Source of the DNA: Actinoplanes auranticolor
GTDB lineage: Bacteria > Actinomycetota > Actinomycetes > Mycobacteriales > Micromonosporaceae
Assembly (NCBI RefSeq): GCF_018332655.1
Contig: NZ_BOQL01000005.1
Location: 62,001 to 126,000 of the forward strand
DNA length: 64,000 bases
Direction of reading: 5' to 3'
Shown piece by piece: positions 9,983-16,578 of the stretch (position 1 is its first letter; every line of letters starts with the position of its first letter). The notes beneath the pieces were generated by a model, which saw only the letters and a list, made by a program, of their open reading frames with translations, was not told the DNA's origin and made no database searches. Made by a program: the position numbers and the translations under genes.

Positions 9983-11928
9983 AGCCCCGCCCCCGCCCGT
10001 CGCTGCTGCGCCGCCTGCTGAGCGGCCTGATCAGCCTCGTCGTCCTGGGCCTGGTCGTCTTCGTCAACCGGCCCGTGGTGGCGTTCGGCTCGGACGCGCT
10101 GCACGATTTCACCATCAACCGCCAGTCCTACAAGGAGAAGTACGGCCACTGGGCGCAGCTGCCGGTCCCGGCCGGCTACCGGGTCAACGCCATCCACGCG
10201 GCGCTGCTGAGCACCGGCAAGGTGCTGATCATCGCGGGCAGCGGCAACAACCGGGACAACTTCGAGGCCGGCACGTTCCGCACGGTGCTCTACGACCCCG
10301 CGCGCGACAAGTTCAGCGAGGTGCCCACGCCGACCGACGTGTTCTGCGCCGGGCACACGTTCCTGCCCAACGGCAACCTGCTGATCGCCGGCGGGACGAA
10401 GTCGTACGAGGTGCTGGAGAAGAACATCACGCACGCGGCCGGCGTCATGAAGATCAAGAACGAGTCGCCGGCCGGCGGCCCCCGGGTCTTCCCGAAGGGC
10501 ACCCGGCTGACCAGCGCGGACGGGCGGGTCTACCGGACCCGTACGGACGTGACCGTGCCGGCGGCGACCGCGATGAAGCACGGCGACAAGGTGATGACCC
10601 ACGCCGGTGCGGTCGAGGTCTGGGTCGACGCCGCGGTCGCGGGTGACGCCGCGGTGGTGGACCGCCCGGCGCAGTACGCCGTCGCCGGCCTCAAGGGCCT
10701 GGACCGGCGCAACATCTACGGCGTCTCGGACAAGATCACCCGGGAGAAGCAGGAGTACGGCGGCGACAAGACCTCGTACGAGTTCGACCCGCGGACCGAG
10801 CGGTACGTGCGCACCGGCGACATGGTCAAGAGCCGCTGGTACCCGACGCTGGCGGAGATGCCGAACGGCGACGTACTCGCGGTCTCCGGGCTGGACGAGT
10901 TCGGCCGGATGCTGCCCGGCGACAACGAGCGCTACATCCGGGACCAGCAGCGCTGGGTCGACGCGCCGAAGCTCAAGCGGGTCTTCCCCACCTATCCGGC
11001 GCTGCACCTGATGAGCGACAACCGGCTGTTCTACTCCGGCTCCAACTCCGGTTACGGCTCGGACACCATCGGCCGTACCCCCGGGCTGTGGGACCTGGAG
11101 AAGAACAAGTTTGAGGTGGTGCCCGGGCTGCGGGACGCCCGGATGACCGAGACGAGCTCGTCGGTGCTGCTGCCGCCGGCCCAGGACCAGCGGGTGATGA
11201 TCTTCGGTGGCGGCGAGGTGGGCGAGTCGGCCGTGTCCACGCGGCGGACGGCCATCGCCGACCTGGACGCGAAGGCGCCCGCGTACGAGCCCGGACCGGA
11301 TCTGCCGCAGCCGGCCCGCTATCTGAGCACCGTGCTGCTGCCCGACGACACCGTGCTGACCACCGGCGGTTCCTCCGGCTACCGCGGTGGCGAGTACCGC
11401 GGCAAGACCCGCAGCGACCTGTTCAACGTGCAGATCTACCGGCCGGCGGGCAACCGCTTCGAGAAAGCCGCGGAGTCGACCGTCGGCCGCAACTACCACT
11501 CCGAGGCGCTGCTGCTGCCCGACGGGCGGGTCATCACCATGGGCAGCGATCCGCTCTACGACCCGACCGGCCGGAACCCGGGGACCTTCGAGCAGCGCAT
11601 CGAGATCTACTCACCGCCGTACCTGTTCAAGGGCAGCCGGCCGGTCGTCGGCGCCGGACCCTCCTCGGTGCAGCGCGGCACGACGGTCGCTTTCGCCACC
11701 CCGGACGCCGGCCGCGTGCGCGCGGCCCGGCTGCTGCGCCCCAGCGCGGTCACCCACGTCACCGACGTCGACCAGCGCTCGGTCGCGCTGGACGTGACGC
11801 CGTCGGCGAACGGCGTGGCGCTGTCGATCCCGAAGGCCAAGGGGCTCGTCCCCTCCGGCTGGTACATGTTGTTCCTGGTGGACGACAAGGGTGTGCCGTC
11901 GGCCGGCCGCTGGGTCCGGGTGCGCTGA
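9979..11928 (+). CDS. glxA: GlxA-like mononuclear copper-radical oxidase (galactose-oxidase family)
   Basis: 649 residues. GlxA oxidises primary alcohols (glycolaldehyde and possibly glycan ends) to aldehydes with release of H2O2. An N-terminal signal anchor (about 15-35) places the catalytic part outside. Kelch-type propeller repeats hold the expected ligands: Cys123 in FCAGHT (partner of the Tyr-Cys crosslink), Tyr288 in SRWYPTL, Tyr506-His507 in GRNYHS, and His593 in VTHVTDVDQR within the C-terminal DUF1929 Ig-like domain. The assignment of each ligand is by alignment to galactose oxidase from memory. Overlaps cslA by ATGA and is followed 3 bp later by the GH6 gene. Confidence 0.93.
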   Translation: MKPRPRPSLLRRLLSGLISLVVLGLVVFVNRPVVAFGSDALHDFTINRQSYKEKYGHWAQLPVPAGYRVNAIHAALLSTGKVLIIAGSGNNRDNFEAGTFRTVLYDPARDKFSEVPTPTDVFCAGHTFLPNGNLLIAGGTKSYEVLEKNITHAAGVMKIKNESPAGGPRVFPKGTRLTSADGRVYRTRTDVTVPAATAMKHGDKVMTHAGAVEVWVDAAVAGDAAVVDRPAQYAVAGLKGLDRRNIYGVSDKITREKQEYGGDKTSYEFDPRTERYVRTGDMVKSRWYPTLAEMPNGDVLAVSGLDEFGRMLPGDNERYIRDQQRWVDAPKLKRVFPTYPALHLMSDNRLFYSGSNSGYGSDTIGRTPGLWDLEKNKFEVVPGLRDARMTETSSSVLLPPAQDQRVMIFGGGEVGESAVSTRRTAIADLDAKAPAYEPGPDLPQPARYLSTVLLPDDTVLTTGGSSGYRGGEYRGKTRSDLFNVQIYRPAGNRFEKAAESTVGRNYHSEALLLPDGRVITMGSDPLYDPTGRNPGTFEQRIEIYSPPYLFKGSRPVVGAGPSSVQRGTTVAFATPDAGRVRAARLLRPSAVTHVTDVDQRSVALDVTPSANGVALSIPKAKGLVPSGWYMLFLVDDKGVPSAGRWVRVR

Positions 11929-11931
11929 GCG

Positions 11932-12999
11932 ATGCCGAAACACGCCACCCCGACGCGGGGCCACTGGGCACTGCCCGTGGCCGGACTGGCCCTGGCGCTG
12001 GTCATAGCCGCCATCGTGGTGCTCGCGCGGCGCGGCGCGGACTCCCCCGTGGTGCTCGGGCCGGCGGCCGTGCGGTCGAGCGCGGCGGCCGAGTCCGCCG
12101 GGCGGCTCAGCGACCGCGAGCTGTACGTGGACCCCAACGGCGCGGCGGTGAACCAGATCGCGGCGTGGCAGGGCGCCGGGCGTACCACCGATGTCGCCGC
12201 CATCCGGCGGATCGCCGAGCAGCCCACCGCCACCTGGTTCGCCGACGGGTCGCCCGGTTACGCCGAGCGGGCCCGGCGGCTGGTCGCGGCCGCGACCGCA
12301 GCCGGCCGGCTGCCGGTGCTCACGCTCTACAACATCCCGGAGCGGGACTGCTCCGGGCAGTCGGCCGGCGGCGCGGCCGGGGCGGAGGACTACCGGGCCT
12401 GGGTACGCACGCTGGCCGGTTCCCTGCGCGGCCACCAGGCGCTGATCGTGCTCGAACCCGACGCCGTCCCGCAGGCCGTGCAGGGCTGCCTGGGCGGGGC
12501 CGCCACGGACGAACGCTACGAGCTGCTCGCCGACGCCGTGGACACGCTGCGGGCGGTCCCCGGAGTGCTGGTCTACCTGGACGCGGGCAATCCGACCTGG
12601 ATCACGCAGCCGTCCCGGCTGACTGCCGCTCTGCGCCGCGCCGGCATCGACCGGGCGTCCGGCTTCTCGCTCAACGTGGCCAACTTCGAGACCACGGCGG
12701 ACAACATCGCCTACGGCAGCCGGCTGTCCGCGCTGCTCAACGGCGCGCACTTCGTCGTGGACACCAGCCGCAACGGCAACGGGCCGGCCGAGAAGGGCGG
12801 CGGTGACCGGCACTGGTGCAACCCGCCCGGACGGGCGCTCGGCGAGGCGCCGACCACCAGGACCGGGGTGCCCCTGGCCGACGCGTACCTGTGGGTCAAG
12901 CGCCCGGGTGAGTCCGACGGTGCCTGCGGCAACGGCGCGCCGCCGGCCGGCCAGTGGTGGCCGGAGTACGCGCTGGACCTGGCGGGCTCCCGGTCCTGA
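11932..12999 (+). CDS. cslZ: Secreted or anchored GH6 endoglucanase (CslZ-like)
   Basis: 355 residues. GH6 enzymes cleave beta-1,4-glucans with inversion. An N-terminal hydrophobic segment (about 13-33) serves as signal or anchor. GH6 landmarks: LYNIPERDCSGQSAGG (Asp139), VLEPDAVP with the likely catalytic acid Asp177, YLDAGNPTW, SLNVANF, VDTSRNGNG, DRHWCNPPGRALG and LWVKRPGESDG. It starts 3 bp after the glxA stop, so translation is probably coupled. In streptomycetes the equivalent gene trims or releases the CslA product. Last gene of the cassette, closed by a strong hairpin. Confidence 0.92.
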   Translation: MPKHATPTRGHWALPVAGLALALVIAAIVVLARRGADSPVVLGPAAVRSSAAAESAGRLSDRELYVDPNGAAVNQIAAWQGAGRTTDVAAIRRIAEQPTATWFADGSPGYAERARRLVAAATAAGRLPVLTLYNIPERDCSGQSAGGAAGAEDYRAWVRTLAGSLRGHQALIVLEPDAVPQAVQGCLGGAATDERYELLADAVDTLRAVPGVLVYLDAGNPTWITQPSRLTAALRRAGIDRASGFSLNVANFETTADNIAYGSRLSALLNGAHFVVDTSRNGNGPAEKGGGDRHWCNPPGRALGEAPTTRTGVPLADAYLWVKRPGESDGACGNGAPPAGQWWPEYALDLAGSRS

Positions 13000-13005
13000 C
13001 GAGCA

Positions 13006-13040
13006 GCGGGCACCGGCTCCACACTGGAGCCGGTGCCCGC
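13006..13040. terminator. Bidirectional hairpin between cslZ and lysyl-oxidase-like gene 1
   Basis: A perfect 15-bp stem (GCGGGCACCGGCTCC against its complement) with loop ACACT lies between two convergent genes, 6 bp after one stop and 15 bp from the other. There is no U-tract, which is usual in high-GC actinomycetes. Confidence 0.8.
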
Positions 13041-13055
13041 GGGCCGATCGGTGGG

Positions 13056-14630
13056 TCAGCCGGCGATGCCGTTGACCGGCGGCACCTCGAGGGTGCGCTC
13101 GGCCGGCGTACCGCCCAGGATGATCTTGCGGAGGGACGTGTTGTTGGACGTGCTCAGCTCGGTGAGCTTGTTCGAGGGGTTGGCCTTGACCTCGATGTAG
13201 TACGTGCCGTTGGGCAGGTCGGTGATCTCGAACGACTGGCCCGGCAGCGACTGGGTGTAGGTGTCGCCGTTGCCGATGTCGAGCACCTCACGCACCGCCA
13301 CGGCGGTGTTCTCGCCGCAGGAGCTGGAGAGGTCGGTGTTGCTCGGACGCCACTTGGCGTTCGGGATCGTGTAGTCGACCGCGTCGGTGTTCACCAGGCA
13401 GAACGCCTCCTTGCCGCTGCGCACCGTCTGCTTCTGGTCCGAGGTCAGCAGGTTGTACTGGGCGAAGTCGGTGAAGTGCCAGTGCCGGTGGCCGTCGCGG
13501 GCGTCCCACTCCATCGTGCCGGCCGCGACCGAGCCGACCTCCTTGCCCTTGGCGTCGAAGAAGTACTGGTACGCGTCCATCAGGTCGGTACCGGTCTGCC
13601 GGAAGCCGTCGACCAGCAGCGGCGACGTGCCGCCGTTCCACACGGTGGCGCCGAAGCTCACGTACGCCTTGCCGTCGCCCTGCTCCAGCGAGATGCCCCA
13701 GGCCGGCAGCGACTTCAGGTCGGGACGCGGACCCTTCGGGATGGCAGCGGCCTTGACCGCCTTCGGCTTCTTGGCCGGCGGCCGGAACTCCGGCTTGTAG
13801 GCCGAGATCTGCTGGTCCGGGTCGCCCTCGGCGGCGTGCTCACCGTGCTCGGCGAGGGCAGCGGCCGCGGCCGTGTCCGTGCCGGCCCGGGCCGCCTCGA
13901 CCTTGGCCTTGCCGGCCTCGAGGGCGCTCCTGCCCTCGTCGACGGTCTGCACCTTGACGTTCACGGTGAGCGAGGAGCCGCTCGCCGCGATCTTGAAGTA
14001 GTCCTGGTACGTCTTGTTCAGCGTGACGGTCGCCGTGTAGTCGCCGTCCGCCAGGTCGAAGTCGCCGGTCGACGGCAGGCTGTCGGTGACCGCGTTCCAG
14101 CCGGCCTGGATGCCCCAGACCGAGCCGAGGGTGAACGGGTTGTAGGAGCAGCCCTGCGGGTACGGGTTGTCGGCCGGGGCGTCCCGCCGGGTCCGCGTCG
14201 AAGAGTAGTAGTTCGGGCAGAAGTCGGTCTTGTAGTTCGCGACCTCGGTGCCCGCGGCGTTCTTCATGCTGACCGTGGTGAAGTCCTTGAGGCCGTTCCA
14301 GCCGGTGACCATCCCGGCCGGCAGCGTGACCTCGGTCTTCTTGCCGTTCTTGAGCACGACCTGCTTGGCGACGATCGGGTCGGCGTACGACTTGCGGCTC
14401 GCCCGGATCTCGAACGGGTCCTTGCCCGCGATCACGTTGACGCCCAGATCGAAGAACAGGTAGCTCTCGTCCCCCCAGACGTAACGCTCGGCGAGCACGC
14501 TGGTCGTCGCCTGCGTCAGCGCCAGCGGCGGCAGATCGGCGGCCGCGTTCGCCACGCCCATCCCGCCGGCGGCGATGCCGACAGCGGTGGCGACGGCGCC
14601 GGCCACCAGAATGCGGGTCCTTCTCGTCAT
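13056..14630 (-). CDS. Secreted lysyl-oxidase-like copper protein 1
   Basis: 524 residues. Start ATG at 14630 after GGGAGGAAAAGC. A signal peptide (MTRRTRILVAGAVATAVG... to about ANA|A) is clear. The C-terminal half matches the lysyl oxidase family: copper-binding His381, His383 and His385 in GHRHWHF, followed by GKEAFCLVNTDAVDY and a Cys-rich SSSCGENTAV segment, ending in a CARDB-like NGTYYIEVKANP...NNTS stretch. The N-terminal half is an unassigned beta-rich domain with an Ala-rich linker near 260-290. Family members oxidise amines to aldehydes; whether the quinone cofactor forms here is unknown. Paralog of the next gene. Confidence 0.85.
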   Translation of the reverse strand: MTRRTRILVAGAVATAVGIAAGGMGVANAAADLPPLALTQATTSVLAERYVWGDESYLFFDLGVNVIAGKDPFEIRASRKSYADPIVAKQVVLKNGKKTEVTLPAGMVTGWNGLKDFTTVSMKNAAGTEVANYKTDFCPNYYSSTRTRRDAPADNPYPQGCSYNPFTLGSVWGIQAGWNAVTDSLPSTGDFDLADGDYTATVTLNKTYQDYFKIAASGSSLTVNVKVQTVDEGRSALEAGKAKVEAARAGTDTAAAAALAEHGEHAAEGDPDQQISAYKPEFRPPAKKPKAVKAAAIPKGPRPDLKSLPAWGISLEQGDGKAYVSFGATVWNGGTSPLLVDGFRQTGTDLMDAYQYFFDAKGKEVGSVAAGTMEWDARDGHRHWHFTDFAQYNLLTSDQKQTVRSGKEAFCLVNTDAVDYTIPNAKWRPSNTDLSSSCGENTAVAVREVLDIGNGDTYTQSLPGQSFEITDLPNGTYYIEVKANPSNKLTELSTSNNTSLRKIILGGTPAERTLEVPPVNGIAG

Positions 14631-14656
14631 GCTTTTCCTCCCGGAGGCGGTATCAC

Positions 14657-14712
14657 GCACAGGTAAACTTCAATGGCGTGAAGCGGACGTAAGGGGTAAT
14701 GAGACCCACCTC
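14657..14712 (-). promoter_or_regulatory. Conserved 56-bp box upstream of lysyl-oxidase-like gene 1
   Basis: This stretch matches the one at 16394-16449 at roughly 42 of 56 positions without gaps. Shared cores, read on the plus strand, are GCACAGGTAA, GGCGTGAAGCG and ATGAGAC. It ends 26 bp before the start codon. It is likely the promoter and regulatory region retained from the gene duplication. Confidence 0.55.
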
Positions 14713-14740
14713 GAAGCATGCAGGTGGGGATACAGAACAA

Positions 14741-14769
14741 GGCGCCGGCCCCGCGAGGGAACCGGCGCC
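14741..14769. terminator. Hairpin after lysyl-oxidase-like gene 2
   Basis: GGCGCCGG pairs with CCGGCGCC across a 13-nt loop, 19 bp beyond the stop at 14789. It separates the two paralogs into independent transcription units. Confidence 0.6.
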
Positions 14770-14788
14770 CCGTATCGGCGTCCGACGA

Positions 14789-16366
14789 TCAGTCGAGACC
14801 GTTGACCGAAGGCACCTTGAGGGTGCGCACAGTCGCCGTGCCACCCAGCACGATCTTGCGCAGGGAGATGTTGTTCTTCGTGCTCAGCTCGGCGAGCTTG
14901 TTGGACGGGTTGGCCTTGACCTGGATGTAGTACGTGCCGTTGGGCAGGCCGGTGAGGTCGAAGGACTGGCCGGGCCGGTCCTGGGTGTACGTGTCGCCGT
15001 TGCCGACGTCGAGCACCTCACGCACCGCCACGGCGGTGTTCTCGCCGCAGGAACTGGACAGGTCGGTGTTGCTCGGACGCCACTTGGCGTTCGGGATCGT
15101 GTAGTCGACCGCGTCGGTGTTCACCAGGCAGAACGCCTCCTTGCCACTGCGCACGGCCACCTTCTTGTCCGCCTTGAGCAGGCTGTACTGCGCGAAGTCG
15201 GTGAAGTGCCAGTGCCGGTGACCGTCGCGGGCGTCCCACTCCATCGTGCCGGCCGCGACCGAGCCGACCTCCTTGCCCTTGGCGTCGAAGAAGTACTGGT
15301 ACGCGTCCATCAGCTCGGTGCCGGTCCGCCGGAAACCGTCGACCAGCAGCGGAGACGTGCCCCCGTTCCACACGGTGGCACCGAAGTTCACGTACCACTT
15401 CTTGTCCTCCTCCTGCGACAGCGTGATGCCGGAGGCCGGCAGCGAGCGCAGGTCCGGGCGCGGGCCCTTGGGGATGGTCGCCGCCTTGACCGTCCGCGGG
15501 CGCTTGGCCGGCGGCCGGAACTCCGGCTTGTACGCGGAGATCTGCAGGTCCTCCTCGCCCTGGCCGGCGTGCTCGCCGTGCTCGGCGGCAGCGGCCGCCG
15601 CGGCGGGATCGTCGCCCGACCGGAGCGCCTTGACCCTGGCCCCGGCGGCCGCTGCCGCGTCGTCACCCCGGTCGATCGTCTTGACCGTGACGGTGAGTTT
15701 CAGCGTCGCGCTCTTCGCCGCGATCTTGAAGTGGTCCCGGTACTTCTTGTTGACGGTGGCCGTCGCGCTGTACACGCCGTCCGGCAGGTCGAGCGCGCCG
15801 GTCCGCGGCATGCTCGCGACGGGCGCGTTCCAGCCGGCCTGGATGCCCCACACCGCGCCCAGGTTGAACGGGCCCTCGGAACAACCCCGCGGATAGGGGT
15901 TCTGGGCCGGCGCGTCCCGCCGGGTCCGGGCCGAGTCGTAGGCGTTCGGGCAGAAGTCGGTCTGATAGCCGGCGACCTGCTTGCCCGCGGCGTTCTTCAG
16001 GGTGATGGCGGCGAAATTCCGCAGACCGCCCCACCCGGTGACCATCCCGGCCGGCAGCGGCACCGCCTTCTTCTTTCCCTTGCGCAGCACGATCTGCTCG
16101 GCGGTGATGGGCTTGGCGTAGGACGAGCGCTTCGCCCGGATCTCCAGCGGATCCTTGCCGGCGATGACGTTGAGACCCAGATCGAAGGCGAGCTCCCCCT
16201 CCCCGTCGTCGTACACGTACCGCTCGGCCAGCACATTCGGCGTGGCCATGGTGAAGGCCAGCGGCGGCGGAGCCGTGGCGGCGTCCGCCACGCCCATGCC
16301 GGCGACGGTCAGGCCGAGGGCGGTGGCAACGGCGCCCGCCACCACGATTCGGGTCCTTCTTGGCAT
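14789..16366 (-). CDS. Secreted lysyl-oxidase-like copper protein 2
   Basis: 525 residues, colinear over its length with the upstream-numbered paralog at 13056-14630. Start ATG at 16366 after GGGGAGGACAAGAA. Signal peptide at 1-30 (MPRRTRIVVAGAVATALG start). Copper-site histidines are His383, His385 and His387 in GHRHWHF. The N-terminal domain diverges more than the C-terminal lysyl-oxidase domain, where long stretches are identical. Neither copy has a membrane anchor or sortase signal, so both should be released. With GlxA, three secreted copper oxidases lie within 7 kb. Confidence 0.85.
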   Translation of the reverse strand: MPRRTRIVVAGAVATALGLTVAGMGVADAATAPPPLAFTMATPNVLAERYVYDDGEGELAFDLGLNVIAGKDPLEIRAKRSSYAKPITAEQIVLRKGKKKAVPLPAGMVTGWGGLRNFAAITLKNAAGKQVAGYQTDFCPNAYDSARTRRDAPAQNPYPRGCSEGPFNLGAVWGIQAGWNAPVASMPRTGALDLPDGVYSATATVNKKYRDHFKIAAKSATLKLTVTVKTIDRGDDAAAAAGARVKALRSGDDPAAAAAAAEHGEHAGQGEEDLQISAYKPEFRPPAKRPRTVKAATIPKGPRPDLRSLPASGITLSQEEDKKWYVNFGATVWNGGTSPLLVDGFRRTGTELMDAYQYFFDAKGKEVGSVAAGTMEWDARDGHRHWHFTDFAQYSLLKADKKVAVRSGKEAFCLVNTDAVDYTIPNAKWRPSNTDLSSSCGENTAVAVREVLDVGNGDTYTQDRPGQSFDLTGLPNGTYYIQVKANPSNKLAELSTKNNISLRKIVLGGTATVRTLKVPSVNGLD

Positions 16367-16393
16367 TTCTTGTCCTCCCCGGAACTCTGTGCT

Positions 16394-16449
16394 GCACAGG
16401 TAATCCGGAAAGGCGTGAAGCGACCGTGAGCGCCTATGAGACTTGCCTC
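16394..16449 (-). promoter_or_regulatory. Conserved 56-bp box upstream of lysyl-oxidase-like gene 2
   Basis: Second copy of the box at 14657-14712, at the same distance (27 bp) from the start codon. It lies in the 212-bp region shared with the divergent ppc gene. Confidence 0.55.
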
Positions 16450-16578
16450 AAATCACGCCGGCCAGGCGGGGCACCGATACGATCAGCGAAGTCGGGACAG
16501 CGCTGTCCTTCCGCACGCGATGCCGATCCCGTCCGCGGCGGAGAACCCCTGCACGTTCTGCACCCGAGGAGCGCTCCG

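Noticed and set aside
12954..16429. Long plus-strand open frames across both lysyl-oxidase-like genes
   Set aside because: The two frames resemble each other only because the genes beneath are paralogs; no ribosome sites or recognisable domains.
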